This document shows positions 35,483-45,141 of a DNA stretch of 64,000 bases, one piece after another; the stretch's first letter is position 1; the number at the start of each line of letters is the position of its first letter. The DNA is taken from contig JAKSTQ010000012.1 of NCBI GenBank assembly GCA_024402475.1, forward strand, positions 1 to 64,000. Direction: 5' to 3'. The translations under genes and the position numbers were made by a program. Source of the stretch: Treponema sp. Its GTDB lineage: Bacteria; Spirochaetota; Spirochaetia; Treponematales; Treponemataceae. The notes under the pieces were generated by a model. That model was not told the origin of the DNA, searched no databases, and worked only from the letters and a program-made list of their open reading frames with translations.

Positions 35483-35511
35483 ATTATAAACCCACTTTTT
35501 TCAATTGAAAA
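35483..35511 (-). promoter_or_regulatory. Promoter of the SPFH operon with palindrome over the -35
   Basis: On the minus strand TTTTCA (35506-35511), a 17-nt spacer and TATAAT (35483-35488) give a leader of about 28 nt with a GGAGA ribosome site. A perfect 14-bp palindrome TTTTCAATTGAAAA (35498-35511) covers the -35 box and could be an operator. Confidence 0.55.
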
Positions 35512-35537
35512 GTAAATTTTCTATTACTATTTTTCAC

Positions 35538-35567
35538 TAGACATTCAAAAATAAATTATTTTATAAT
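35538..35567 (+). promoter_or_regulatory. Promoter of the iron-type ABC operon
   Basis: TAGACA (35538-35543), an 18-nt spacer and TATAAT (35562-35567), ending 8 nt before the ATG at 35575. No Shine-Dalgarno and no Fur box that I recognise. Confidence 0.65.
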
Positions 35568-35574
35568 ACCGAAA

Positions 35575-36639
35575 ATGACCACAAAAAGTGATTTGAACAA
35601 ATCCAGAATAAATAGATTCCTTATAGCCGGTCTGATTATCCTTCTATTAGTTTTTACATTCATTTGTATTTTTTCAGGCTCTTCACATATGACTTTTTCT
35701 CAATCTTTGCAGGCCCTTTTACATAAAGGTTCGCCTGCTGCCGTAAGAATCATCTGGAAAATCCGAATTCCCCGTGTAATTGCTGCCATTGTAGCAGGAG
35801 CAGGGCTTTCTTTAGCCGGACTTATCATGCAGACCACTTTGTGCAATGACATGGCCTCGCCTTCTACCCTGGGAGTTTCAAATGCGGCCGTTTTTGGTGC
35901 AAATCTTTCTATTATATTCTTTGCAGGCGGATTTCTTGACACAGGCGCAAATGTCCTCAACTATACAGCAGGTTTTAACCCTTATGCGGCATCTTTAATG
36001 GCTTTTGTCTTTTCGATTCTTTCAATAATGGGAATTCTAGGGTTATGCAGAATTAAATCCTACTCTTCTGATGTAGTCGTTCTTGCAGGAATTGCAATGG
36101 GTTCAGTTTATACAGCGTTGACCTCAATCCTGCAGTTCTATGCTACAGATGTTGGAATTTCTGCAGCCGTAATCTGGACGTTTGGAGATCTGGGAAGAGC
36201 AACTTATACAACCGATGCTATCATGACCTGTGTTGTAGCCGCTGCATTCATCTTTTTTATTCTTTTTTCATGGAAATACAACGCACTTTTATCTGGAGAT
36301 GCTGCAGCCCTTTCTATGGGAATCAACGTGAAATTCTTAAGGTTTGCAAGCCTCTTTGCAGCTTCTGTAATTACAGCAGTCTGCGTTTCTTTTCTGGGAA
36401 TCATCGGATTTGTAGGAATTATATGTCCTCACATTGCAAAAAAAATTTTTGGTCAGGACCACAGAATCACAATTCCTGCCAGCGCACTTTCAGGAAGCCT
36501 TTTAATCCTTATTGCAGACACACTTTCGCGCAGCATCGGGAACGGAGGCGCATTACCGGTTGGAGCTGTAACAACTTTGTTCGGTGCACCGTTCTTTATA
36601 GCAATCATCTTTAAGTCACGGGGAAAAACTCATGCTTGA
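35575..36639 (+). CDS. FecCD-family ABC transporter permease
   Basis: Inner-membrane permease for an iron-chelate, haem or cobalamin importer; 354 residues with about ten membrane segments. Typical family stretches are IRIPRVIAAIVAGAGLSLAGLIMQT near residue 62, SPSTLGVSNAAVFGA, and SFLGIIGFVGIICPHIAKKIFGQDHR near residue 280. Length is normal. It is the first gene of a permease-ATPase-binding-protein-methyltransferase run, overlapping the ATPase gene by 8 nt. The order (permease first, binding protein third) is unusual but complete. A leaderless mRNA is predicted. Confidence 0.92.
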   Translation: MTTKSDLNKSRINRFLIAGLIILLLVFTFICIFSGSSHMTFSQSLQALLHKGSPAAVRIIWKIRIPRVIAAIVAGAGLSLAGLIMQTTLCNDMASPSTLGVSNAAVFGANLSIIFFAGGFLDTGANVLNYTAGFNPYAASLMAFVFSILSIMGILGLCRIKSYSSDVVVLAGIAMGSVYTALTSILQFYATDVGISAAVIWTFGDLGRATYTTDAIMTCVVAAAFIFFILFSWKYNALLSGDAAALSMGINVKFLRFASLFAASVITAVCVSFLGIIGFVGIICPHIAKKIFGQDHRITIPASALSGSLLILIADTLSRSIGNGGALPVGAVTTLFGAPFFIAIIFKSRGKTHA

Positions 36640-37453
36640 AGTTAAAGGCCTTTCCTTTGCATATAACGGTACAAAAGAAACAGTTCTCGACAACATAAGC
36701 TTTAACCTCAATGATGGTCAGATTGGAATCATACTTGGCAAGAACGGCTGCGGTAAGACAACGCTTTTTAAAAATATTCTTGGTATCGAAAAAATTCAGC
36801 AGGGAGAAATTCTTTTTGACGGCAAACCTGTGAATGCAATGTCAGCAAGACAGCGCGCCACAGTGCTTGCATATGTTCCTCAGGATGTACAGTTCGGCAA
36901 TATAAGCGTTTTTGATACAGTGATGACAGGGCGCGTTTCGTATTTCGGTCTCAAGGCAGGACACAAAGATATCAATATCGTGAATGAAATTCTTGAAGAC
37001 ATGGGATTAAGTTCAATTGCCCATCGTTATGCAAATGAATTATCAGGCGGCGAACGAAGAAAAGTTGCAATTGCCCGCGCCCTTGCCCAGTCACCGCGGC
37101 TTATCATCTGTGACGAACCGACAGGCAATCTTGATATTGCAAATGAAATCTTGTTTATAGAAGAAATTGAAAAAATTGCCAGACAGAGAAACATCAGCAT
37201 TCTTGCTTCACTTCATGACTTAAACTGTGCTTTGTATCTTGGCGACAGATTCTTCTTTATAAAACAGGGAAAAATTAAATACAACATTACTTATGACGAA
37301 GTAACGCCGGCAGTTTTCCAGGATATATATGATGTACCCATGGAAATTGTAAATCACAACCAGCGTAAAATCGTAATCAGTAAAAAAAATAAAAAAGAGT
37401 CTCAGGACAAAAATTCAAAGTCTCAAAAGGAAACTACAAATGAAAAAATCTAA
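36632..37453 (+). CDS. ABC transporter ATP-binding protein (FecE-like)
   Basis: Cytoplasmic ATPase of the adjacent importer, 273 residues. Walker A GKNGCGKTTLFKN near residue 37, Q-loop YVPQDVQF, signature LSGGERRKVAIARALAQ, Walker B LIICDEPTGNLD and the H-loop SLHDLN are all intact. The last 25 residues are Lys/Ser/Gln-rich and probably disordered. The 3' end overlaps the binding-protein gene by 14 nt, so the two are translationally coupled. Confidence 0.93.
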   Translation: MLEVKGLSFAYNGTKETVLDNISFNLNDGQIGIILGKNGCGKTTLFKNILGIEKIQQGEILFDGKPVNAMSARQRATVLAYVPQDVQFGNISVFDTVMTGRVSYFGLKAGHKDINIVNEILEDMGLSSIAHRYANELSGGERRKVAIARALAQSPRLIICDEPTGNLDIANEILFIEEIEKIARQRNISILASLHDLNCALYLGDRFFFIKQGKIKYNITYDEVTPAVFQDIYDVPMEIVNHNQRKIVISKKNKKESQDKNSKSQKETTNEKI

Positions 37454-38540
37454 CTTTTTAACCTGCATTGCATTGTCATTAATTGTTTTCAGTTCAACAG
37501 CCTTTGCGGAATCTGTCAAAGATGGAATCGGGCGCACAGTTACAGTAAAACCTGGAACATATAAAAATGTAGTATGCATCGGAGCCGGAGCTTTAAGACT
37601 TTACAGCTATATTGGAGACGTTAAGCTTTTGTGCGGCGTAGAAGACATTGATAATTTAAGCCTCAAACAGCGGCCAAAAATGTTTGATGGAGTAGCACGT
37701 CCTTACCTTATTGCAAACCAGGAAGTTTTCAAGAAACTGCCTTCCTGTGGAACAGGCGGTCCCAAAGCCCAGACAGCAGAAGCAGAAAAAATCTTAAACT
37801 GCAACCCGGATATCGTAATTTCTGAATACGAAGATGCAGACAAAGCAAATGCACTTCAGGAACAGCTTGGCGTACCGGTAATTACACTTAAAGGAACACA
37901 GAATCTTTTTGACAAAAACTTCTCGGATTCAATCAATCTTCTTGGAGTTGTGTTTAAGAAAGGAAAACGTGCAAAGGAACTTCTTGATTTTATTGCTAAA
38001 GAAAAGACAGAACTTGAAAAACTTTCTTCCGGTAATAACAGCGGCAATTTCTACATCTGCGGTCTTGGTAACTGGGGAACAACAAATCACCTCATGACAA
38101 GTTCAAACTACCCGATGTTCAAAGTTTCAGGAATTAAAAATATCTGCGAAAATATTGGAACTAAAGGCGTATTCCAGATTGAACAGGAAAAACTTGTTTC
38201 ACTTGGCGACAAAATTGACGTAATGATCATTGACGCTGCCGCTGTAAAAAACATTAAACCGCTTTACAAAGAAGATCCTGCGATGTTCGATTCCATCAAG
38301 GCATGGAACAATGGAGAAGTTTACCTTCAGATGGCTTACAATGCCTACTACACAAACCATGAAATCGCTTTAATCAATGCCTGGTTTGCTGCAAGCCTTT
38401 CGAACAAAATTAATCTTAACAAAAAAATCGCTGAAATTACAAAAATGTTCAACGGGAAAGATCTTTCAAAAGAAATTTCTGCAAGTCCTGCAAGTTACGG
38501 CGGCTACCAGAAAATTGACACAAAGACTTTTTTTAACTGA
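37440..38540 (+). CDS. Periplasmic iron-complex-type binding protein
   Basis: Substrate-binding protein (366 residues) with a signal peptide (MKKSNFLTCIALSLIVFSSTAFA, cleavage before ES). The type III periplasmic-binding fold is suggested by DGIGRTVTVKPGTYKNVVCIGAG, ILNCNPDIVISEYEDADKANALQEQLGVPVITL, and the C-terminal AWNNGEVYLQMAYNAYYTNHEIALINAWFAA. Family members capture siderophores, haem, cobalamin or free metals; the ligand is not readable. The start follows AAGGAAA inside the ATPase gene. Confidence 0.9.
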   Translation: MKKSNFLTCIALSLIVFSSTAFAESVKDGIGRTVTVKPGTYKNVVCIGAGALRLYSYIGDVKLLCGVEDIDNLSLKQRPKMFDGVARPYLIANQEVFKKLPSCGTGGPKAQTAEAEKILNCNPDIVISEYEDADKANALQEQLGVPVITLKGTQNLFDKNFSDSINLLGVVFKKGKRAKELLDFIAKEKTELEKLSSGNNSGNFYICGLGNWGTTNHLMTSSNYPMFKVSGIKNICENIGTKGVFQIEQEKLVSLGDKIDVMIIDAAAVKNIKPLYKEDPAMFDSIKAWNNGEVYLQMAYNAYYTNHEIALINAWFAASLSNKINLNKKIAEITKMFNGKDLSKEISASPASYGGYQKIDTKTFFN

Positions 38541-38564
38541 TAAAAAATAATTATTGAGATATCC

Positions 38565-39152
38565 ATGCTTAGCAAAACAGATGTAATTAACTTTTTTGAC
38601 GAACGGGCTTCCAGCTGGGATGCAGAAATGATTCGTAATGATGACATCATAAACACAATTCTTGATAACGCAGAAGTTACAGAGAATAAAACTGTTCTTG
38701 ATGTTGCATGCGGAACAGGAGTCCTATTCCCTGATTATCTTAAGCGAAATGTTAAAAGCATTCTGGGCGTTGATATCTCAAAAGCAATGATAGAAATTGC
38801 TGCCGGCAAAATTGAAGGCAGCAGAATCAAAGTTATCTGCACAGACATGGAAGAAGCAGACTTACATGAGCAGTTTGACTGCGTTGTGGTATACAATGCA
38901 TTTCCGCATTTTTCTGATCCGCAGAAAATCATTTCTAATCTTGCACGCCACACAAAAAAAGGCGGCACGATGACAATTGCCCACGGCATGGGTAAAAAAA
39001 TGCTGGACAACCTTCATCACAACAGCGCCCACAAAGTATCCAACGGTCTTATGGAAGCAGATAAACTTGCAGCTTTGTTTGAACCATATTTTAAAGTTAC
39101 AGTCTGCATTTCTGAAGATAATATGTACCAGATTGTCGGTAGACGCATATAA
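38565..39152 (+). CDS. Class I SAM-dependent methyltransferase
   Basis: A 195-residue soluble methyltransferase. Motif I is VLDVACGTGVLFPDYL near residues 45-60, followed by GVDISKAMIEIA, CTDMEEADL, and YNAFPHFSDPQKIISNLARHTKKGG. It lies 24 nt after the binding-protein gene, so it is likely in the same transcript. Small methyltransferases of this type occur in metal-chelator and metal-uptake clusters, where they may modify the imported ligand; that link is inference. The substrate is unknown. Confidence 0.88.
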   Translation: MLSKTDVINFFDERASSWDAEMIRNDDIINTILDNAEVTENKTVLDVACGTGVLFPDYLKRNVKSILGVDISKAMIEIAAGKIEGSRIKVICTDMEEADLHEQFDCVVVYNAFPHFSDPQKIISNLARHTKKGGTMTIAHGMGKKMLDNLHHNSAHKVSNGLMEADKLAALFEPYFKVTVCISEDNMYQIVGRRI

Positions 39153-39168
39153 CCTAAAGTGCTATTAT
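39140..39168 (+). promoter_or_regulatory. Promoter of the MATE gene
   Basis: TAGACG (39140-39145), a 17-nt spacer and TATTAT (39163-39168), ending 8 nt before the ATG at 39176. It begins inside the last codons of the methyltransferase gene. Confidence 0.6.
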
Positions 39169-39175
39169 CCCATTC

Positions 39176-40510
39176 ATGGCACAGAAAATGGACCTGACAC
39201 AAGGCCCGCTTTTTAAGAAAATTTTTGTTTACAGCGTTCCTCTCATTTTTACTTTTGTATTGCAGATGCTTTTTAACATTGCAGACATGATTGTTGCAGG
39301 AAACTTTGCAGGGGACAATGCTCTTGGTGCCATTGGTTCAACTCCGCAGGTAATGTTCTTTTGCATGGGATTTTTGATGGGACTTGGTGGCGCCGTCAAT
39401 GCAATTACAGCCTATTACATCGGAGCAAAAAAATCACAGGACATTCAGCAGACTGTTCACACAGGTGCAATAATCTGTTTTTTAGCAGGCGTTTTCTTTT
39501 TTATACTTGCAAATATTTTGGGCCGTCCTGTTCTTATTCTTCTTAAAACAAAAACTGAACTTCTGGATGATGCGGTTCTTTATTACAGAATCTGCAGCAT
39601 CGGTTTTATTGCTCTTGGAATTTACAACTGGGGAAACGGAATCCTAAGCGCAAAAGGAAACACACATTCACCGTTAATCTATCTTTGCATTTCCGGCATT
39701 TTAAACTTTGGACTGAACATTCTTTTTATCACAGTTTTTAAAATGACCGTAGATGGTGTTGCATGGGCCACAGTAATCAGCCAGTTTTTAAGTGCAGTTT
39801 TAATTACTCTGAAACTTTTAAGAGAACAAGATGACTGTACTTTCAGTTTTTCAAAATTGCATGCAAGTTATGACAAAACAATTCAGCTGTTAAAGGTGGG
39901 TGTTCCATCTGGATTACAGAACGCAATTTTTGCTTTTGCAAATTCCTTTTTGATGATGGGAATAAATTCTTTTGATAAAGATTTTGTCGTTGCAAATTCA
40001 ATTGCACAGAACACAGATAATCTTGTCTACAATGTGATGGCAGCTTTTTATACAGCCTGTTCAAGTTTTATCGGGCAGAACTACGGAGCAAAAAATAAAA
40101 AGCGTATCCTTCACTCATATCTTATAAGCCAGGGATACGCAATGCTTTTTGCCATTATAATCGGCGGACTGTATTTAATTTTCGGACATCAGATAATAAG
40201 CCTGTTCTCAGAAAATCCGCATGTCATTGAACTTGGTTACTACAGAATCGCAATCATGGCATTTTCACTGTGGCTGGCTCCATTAATGGACGGAACGACA
40301 GCAGCAAGCCGCGGACTTGGGAAAACCATAATTCCTACAATAATCATTTTACTGGGAAGCTGTGCCTTCAGAATCATCTGGGTTTACACAGCCTTTGCCA
40401 GTTATAAATCAATTCTCAGCCTGTTCCTGCTTTTCCCGATTTCATGGCTCATCACAGGAATCGCAGAAATAATTTATTTTGGCAGGCTCTATTCAAAAAT
40501 CCGGGAGTAG
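39176..40510 (+). CDS. MATE-family multidrug/Na+ antiporter
   Basis: Inner-membrane efflux protein of 444 residues with about twelve membrane helices in two homologous halves. Family features are LFKKIFVYSVPLIFTFVLQMLFNIADMIVAGNFAG at the N-terminus, GAVNAITAYYIGAKK in the first half and SSFIGQNYGAKNKKR in the second. MATE pumps export cationic drugs or metabolites using Na+ or H+. It follows the iron-type ABC run but has its own promoter. It is convergent with the restriction gene, leaving only 6 nt and no terminator. Confidence 0.92.
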   Translation: MAQKMDLTQGPLFKKIFVYSVPLIFTFVLQMLFNIADMIVAGNFAGDNALGAIGSTPQVMFFCMGFLMGLGGAVNAITAYYIGAKKSQDIQQTVHTGAIICFLAGVFFFILANILGRPVLILLKTKTELLDDAVLYYRICSIGFIALGIYNWGNGILSAKGNTHSPLIYLCISGILNFGLNILFITVFKMTVDGVAWATVISQFLSAVLITLKLLREQDDCTFSFSKLHASYDKTIQLLKVGVPSGLQNAIFAFANSFLMMGINSFDKDFVVANSIAQNTDNLVYNVMAAFYTACSSFIGQNYGAKNKKRILHSYLISQGYAMLFAIIIGGLYLIFGHQIISLFSENPHVIELGYYRIAIMAFSLWLAPLMDGTTAASRGLGKTIIPTIIILLGSCAFRIIWVYTAFASYKSILSLFLLFPISWLITGIAEIIYFGRLYSKIRE

Positions 40511-40516
40511 AAGGAC

Positions 40517-43303
40517 CTATATTTCTTTCCATGCCAGAGACTTCCATCCGCCAGCTTCTAATTTATTAGCTATATATATATATTCATCGCAAGTATTTAT
40601 ATATTTTTGACCATCAGCGGTTATTATAACAATTCCTCCAACATACTTATTGGTACTTTTTTGATTCAATTTGATAATATATCCTTGAAGTGCTTCAGCC
40701 TTATCCTTTGTTTCCTGAGAAGAAGCAGTGTTTCCACCTTTAGTATCAAGAATGCAGATTCTTCCGTCATCCAGAATCACAAACCAGTCTGGATAGAAAA
40801 GCCTGTTTCGATTTTCTGTGGAATCAAAATATTTGATTGCAAAATAGTCTTTTCCGCTGTCTCCGTTTTTGAACCAGTGAAGTACATTGGGTGAGTCTTC
40901 CAGAAACTGAATGAACTTAGTTTCGTTAATTCTTCCATTATATTCTTTCTTCAAGTAGAAAGGCTGAACAAAACTCTTTGATGCGGCCTCATAAATTTCA
41001 TACTCATCTGTATATGAATAGTGAGTCTTAATAGTAAATGGTAATGATATACTGGAAGAATTTTCCCTTTCCGTAATAAACTCATCCAGAATTTTTCTGT
41101 ATTCCTTGAGGGCATTTGTAATTGCCGCTTTAAATACGCAAGCCTTGTTGCAGTCGTTCAAAAATATTTTATATGCAGATAGATAATCAGTATACTTAAA
41201 TGCATGTTTTGTAAGCCAAAGCCGCAAAGTCTGCCTGAAAGCAGCCCAGGAACGGGCAACGTTTCCAACCTTGGCATCTTCTTCTGTTTGAGTTGTAAGA
41301 ATTTCATAGCACATTTCCGTAAAGGCGACTTCCACATTGCTTTGTGCTGTTTCATAATCAATGTTTTTCCCGGTTTCGCTGTTTTCTGAACCTTGTTCAC
41401 TTACGAATTTTGCGTTGACCATGATTTCCTGCTTCAATGAGGAATCAAGAATCACACCTTTATCCATAAGTTTTTTATTCAATTCTTCTGTATTATAAAT
41501 TTGATGCGAGCCAATTCCAAAATAAGTGTCCATGGATTTCAAAAATGATTTTCTGAACTCGCTGACTTTTCCCAAATCTCCGTAATCTGCGCGGCTTAAA
41601 AAATCTGTTTTCAACATCGGGTCAAGAACAATTTCTGATTCTTTTTCTCCAAGAGCGATTTCTTCCGTCTGCTGAATAATCAAATTCAATTTTGCCGTAA
41701 CTTCATTTCGAACCGCTTCTTTCTGATCCTGCGGAACACTTTCAACTGCTTTGGAAACAATTTTGTTCACATGATTTTTAAGACTTTCAATTTTTGTGTG
41801 AATCTCAATTTTAGCAGCATTATGTTTTTCGCTGTCGGCTTTCAATTGGGAAGTAATAAATTCCAAATCAGAAACGGTCTTTTTAAAAGCTGACATTATT
41901 TCATTTTCAGGATTTTTTCTTGCATTTTCATCAACGAAAACTTCCGAAAATAAATCTTCAATCGCCTTATTGTTGTTCTCCTGCAAAAATGATTTCTTGA
42001 TTTTTACGTCCAGCTGAGTGTGATTTACCTTTGCCTTATTCTCATTTGTTTCCTCTGGAATATGGACAGAACTTTTTGGAAAGTTTGTGTACAAATATCC
42101 AGTCTGCAAAAGCTGATTATTGAAATCTTTCTTGACCACAGGCATTCGCAAAATTCTTCCCAAAGTCTGAGTCTCAAAACTTTCAGATTTAATTTCACGG
42201 TAACGGACAAGAATATGAGCACGAGGACAATCCCATCCAGTTGCAGCTGCAAGTTTGAACAAGAGAAAATCTATCTGACAGTCGTTCTGTGTAATGTCGT
42301 TCATTCGCTCTGTTGTTTCCTGCAGACGAGTAGCGATTTTATCTTCTTCAATTCCCAAATCCTTAAGAATCTGCAGAACACGGGTTTTCTTGCTTTCAAT
42401 TTCATTTGCAGTTTTTGTTTTTGAATCATTAGGAAGCTGAATCATTATAAGCGGATTTATGTTGAATCCAAGTTTCTGCCATTCTTTACGAAGGTACTTC
42501 TGCTTTTCAATTGCCAGTGTCAAAAGAAGTTTTTCAATGTCTTCATCAGGAACTTTATAGTTCATAATGTCTTCTTCTGTCTGGCTTACAATTGATTCCT
42601 TTATAAGACCTTCCGCAATTACTGAGTCACGTTTAATTTCCACAATATCTGCATAGCCCATTCCTTTCTGGGCATAGAAATCTTTTTTTTCTGAATCGTT
42701 TTTAAAAGGAGTTGCAGAAATTTTTATTATGATTTTTGGCTCAATGGTTTTGATTACAGATTCTTCCGCAAGTTTTGAATCATACGCGTGGCTTTCATCA
42801 ATCAAAAGGACAATCTGTCGTCCCTGATTTTTTGTATTTTCAATCAGATCATCAAAATAAAATCCATTTTCCTTTAGTTTGCGTTCATCTTCCGGACGGC
42901 GTAAAGTGCGTTTGTCAAATTTGTCTTTGCTGATGTTGTATTTCTGCCAGTTTGAAAACAAGATGTCATTCTTTAAAAGAAATTCATTCTGCTCAATGTC
43001 ACTGGCCGTCAGAAGTCTTGAATTAAGATTCGGTGAAAAATACTCATAAAATTTATCGCGACTCTGCATTGCAAGAGTGTCAGAGCAGGTCATCCACACA
43101 AAGGCAACGTCTTCGTTAAAATCAGGTTGGTTTGCCAGACGGTGAATAAAACTTTCAGTCATGAAAGTTTTTCCGCTTCCGGTAGGGGCCTTTAAAATTA
43201 TTTTTGGTGTGTTTTCAAAACTGTCTGATTGAACCTTGTAAAGTGCTTTGAATTTTGAAATCAATTCTTCTATTGCATCGTTCTGAAATTTTAGTGCGTT
43301 CAT
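40517..43303 (-). CDS. Type III restriction endonuclease, Res subunit
   Basis: A 928-residue helicase-nuclease. Motif I is LKAPTGSGKTFMTE near residue 45, motif II VLLIDESHAYD, motif III KISATPFKN, and a late helicase motif TLGRILRMP. The C-terminal PD-(D/E)xK-like nuclease is suggested by FYPDWFVILDDGRICILDTKGG near residue 850. Length is typical of Res. With Mod it forms the complex that cuts DNA about 25 bp from inversely oriented unmethylated sites. The ATG shares bases with the mod stop, so expression is coupled. The reading frame is complete. Confidence 0.93.
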   Translation of the reverse strand: MNALKFQNDAIEELISKFKALYKVQSDSFENTPKIILKAPTGSGKTFMTESFIHRLANQPDFNEDVAFVWMTCSDTLAMQSRDKFYEYFSPNLNSRLLTASDIEQNEFLLKNDILFSNWQKYNISKDKFDKRTLRRPEDERKLKENGFYFDDLIENTKNQGRQIVLLIDESHAYDSKLAEESVIKTIEPKIIIKISATPFKNDSEKKDFYAQKGMGYADIVEIKRDSVIAEGLIKESIVSQTEEDIMNYKVPDEDIEKLLLTLAIEKQKYLRKEWQKLGFNINPLIMIQLPNDSKTKTANEIESKKTRVLQILKDLGIEEDKIATRLQETTERMNDITQNDCQIDFLLFKLAAATGWDCPRAHILVRYREIKSESFETQTLGRILRMPVVKKDFNNQLLQTGYLYTNFPKSSVHIPEETNENKAKVNHTQLDVKIKKSFLQENNNKAIEDLFSEVFVDENARKNPENEIMSAFKKTVSDLEFITSQLKADSEKHNAAKIEIHTKIESLKNHVNKIVSKAVESVPQDQKEAVRNEVTAKLNLIIQQTEEIALGEKESEIVLDPMLKTDFLSRADYGDLGKVSEFRKSFLKSMDTYFGIGSHQIYNTEELNKKLMDKGVILDSSLKQEIMVNAKFVSEQGSENSETGKNIDYETAQSNVEVAFTEMCYEILTTQTEEDAKVGNVARSWAAFRQTLRLWLTKHAFKYTDYLSAYKIFLNDCNKACVFKAAITNALKEYRKILDEFITERENSSSISLPFTIKTHYSYTDEYEIYEAASKSFVQPFYLKKEYNGRINETKFIQFLEDSPNVLHWFKNGDSGKDYFAIKYFDSTENRNRLFYPDWFVILDDGRICILDTKGGNTASSQETKDKAEALQGYIIKLNQKSTNKYVGGIVIITADGQKYINTCDEYIYIANKLEAGGWKSLAWKEI

Positions 43304-45021
43304 TAGAGTGCCTCGTTCAAAGTTTTGTAAATCTGTAGAATCGGGTGCGGAATTGCCTTAATCTCAATGTTTGTCAAATCATCAAATTCGTTTTCATATA
43401 TTTCAGGATTTCCTTCACAATAAACATAGACTGTGGTTTTGTGAGTGGTTGTTGAGTTCATTGAAACTTCTGCAATGTCTTCTACAAAGTCCGGGAACAT
43501 TTCCGGGTCTTCGTTAAAGTAAATTGCCGTAAGTTTTTTTCCGTCTGTATAAAGCTGATAGTATTCGGTGGTCTTTATTTCTTCCAAAGTATTTTCACTC
43601 AAGGAAATCAGGCAGCCCGCCTTTTGTGCCAGAAGAATTTTGTCTTCATCGCTTGCAAGCTTTTCAGAATGTTCACCGATAAAGTCGGTTTTGTAATATT
43701 TGAGGGAATTTCCTAAGCCAGAAATTTCTTCGCCTTTTGAATTGGTGTAGCCTTGCATTACGCGGCGGTTACGTTCGTAGGTGATGGATTCACAGATGTT
43801 GGAGTCCGTTTCTTTCTGCTGAACAAGGATACACTGACGGTTGCCGCCATCTGACTTATTTGTCTCAAAAACAGAATGCATTGTTGTTCCACTTCCAGCA
43901 AAGAAATCTAAAATAATGGATTCATTTGAACTTGCATGGAAAATTAATTTTTTAATTAGTTCCACCGGCTTTACAGTTTCAAATTCAGGATCAACCGGAA
44001 ATAAAATTGAATTCAGTTGTTTTTTTCCAGATTCCCCGGTTCCAAAATCTTTTGATATAAATCCCCAAAAAGGTTCGGTTATTTCATTTCTCTCATCTTC
44101 AGGACGAATTCTTAAAGTTGGTTCCCCATCTAATAAAATTAAATCGCCTCTTTCTTGATACTCTTTTATTGTTTCAAGTCCCCATTTCCACTGTCTATTT
44201 TCTGGAGGATTGATTCCAAGAATAGGGTATACCATTGTCTCTCTTCCGCGAACACCTGAAGCATTCATCACTTCTATTTTGTAATACCGAAATTCACTTT
44301 TTTCATCCCTTTCAGGATATTCTTTTTCTCCTTTTGTTATTAAATTGAAATGATTTCGTTTTGAATAAACTAGAATGTGTTCGACTTTTGGTTGAAGTTT
44401 ATCAAATGCAGTCTTTGTATTCTGCGATTTGGTTTTCGATTCCCAATCAATATTTCCTAGAAATAAGTTTTCCCCAAACACCTGATCACAAAGCAATTTC
44501 AGATTCGCCTGTTCGTTGTCGTCAATGCTGATGAAAATTACGCCTTTTTCGCTGAGAAGATTTCTTGCAAGCTTAAGTCTTTTGCTCATAAAACTGAGCC
44601 AGGTGCTGTGTCTGAGCGGGTGTTCCTTTGGAATCGTTGTCCCGTCCGGGTACTGTTCCAAAAATCTTGCATCCTTATAAATAAATCCATCACTTCCTGT
44701 ATTGTACGGCGGATCAATGTAAATCACATCAATTTTTCCTGAGTGAGTATAGTTCAGGCACTTTAAGGCGTGGTAATTGTCGCCCTCAATCAGAATGTGA
44801 GTTGGCTTTCCGTCATCATTTTTAATTGCCTTGCCCTTATCTTCTTTTAATACAGGGATCTTGTTTTCGCTTTCCTTTTCAAAGGCTTCAGGAACATCAA
44901 TCCAATTCAGACCATATCGTTCAGACTTCATCTTTTCAGTCTGCTTTTTCTTAAGAATCTCGATTTCCTTCTGCAATTCTTCTATTTTTAATTTGTATTC
45001 TTGTTCAGTAATTGATGACAT
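43303..45021 (-). CDS. Type III restriction-modification methyltransferase, Mod subunit
   Basis: A 572-residue N6-adenine DNA methyltransferase of the beta class. DPPYNTGSDGFIYKD (motif IV) lies near residue 100 and FFAGSGTTMHSVF (motif I) near residue 385; the target-recognition region between about 195 and 340 is variable. The N-terminus is a coiled coil (EEQEYKLKIEELQKEIEILKKK-like). Mod sets specificity for the Res complex and protects host DNA. It is transcribed divergently from a small Xre regulator. Only a weak ribosome site precedes the ATG. I saw no simple-sequence tract of the kind that makes some mod genes phase variable. Confidence 0.93.
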   Translation of the reverse strand: MSSITEQEYKLKIEELQKEIEILKKKQTEKMKSERYGLNWIDVPEAFEKESENKIPVLKEDKGKAIKNDDGKPTHILIEGDNYHALKCLNYTHSGKIDVIYIDPPYNTGSDGFIYKDARFLEQYPDGTTIPKEHPLRHSTWLSFMSKRLKLARNLLSEKGVIFISIDDNEQANLKLLCDQVFGENLFLGNIDWESKTKSQNTKTAFDKLQPKVEHILVYSKRNHFNLITKGEKEYPERDEKSEFRYYKIEVMNASGVRGRETMVYPILGINPPENRQWKWGLETIKEYQERGDLILLDGEPTLRIRPEDERNEITEPFWGFISKDFGTGESGKKQLNSILFPVDPEFETVKPVELIKKLIFHASSNESIILDFFAGSGTTMHSVFETNKSDGGNRQCILVQQKETDSNICESITYERNRRVMQGYTNSKGEEISGLGNSLKYYKTDFIGEHSEKLASDEDKILLAQKAGCLISLSENTLEEIKTTEYYQLYTDGKKLTAIYFNEDPEMFPDFVEDIAEVSMNSTTTHKTTVYVYCEGNPEIYENEFDDLTNIEIKAIPHPILQIYKTLNEAL

Positions 45022-45030
45022 TTTACAACT

Positions 45031-45128
45031 CGCAAATTTGATTATTTAGTGATAATCACTCATATTTGATATTCGGTAATAATTCACCCTCATATGAGTT
45101 TAAAAACACAATAATAATCATATTTGCG
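45031..45128. promoter_or_regulatory. Operator-like repeats between mod and the Xre gene
   Basis: Several related elements lie in the 120-nt divergent region: CGCAAATTTGAT (45031-45042) and its near inverse ATCATATTTGCG (45117-45128); a palindrome AGTGAT-A-ATCACT (45048-45060); a palindrome CTCATATGAG (45089-45098); and CTCATATTTG (45059-45068). They are probable binding sites for the Xre protein controlling both directions. Confidence 0.55.
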
Positions 45129-45141
45129 TAATTCTATTACT

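Noticed and set aside
43303..45021. Phase-variable mod gene
   Set aside because: I found no homopolymer or short tandem repeat tract in the coding region or promoter long enough to suggest slippage.
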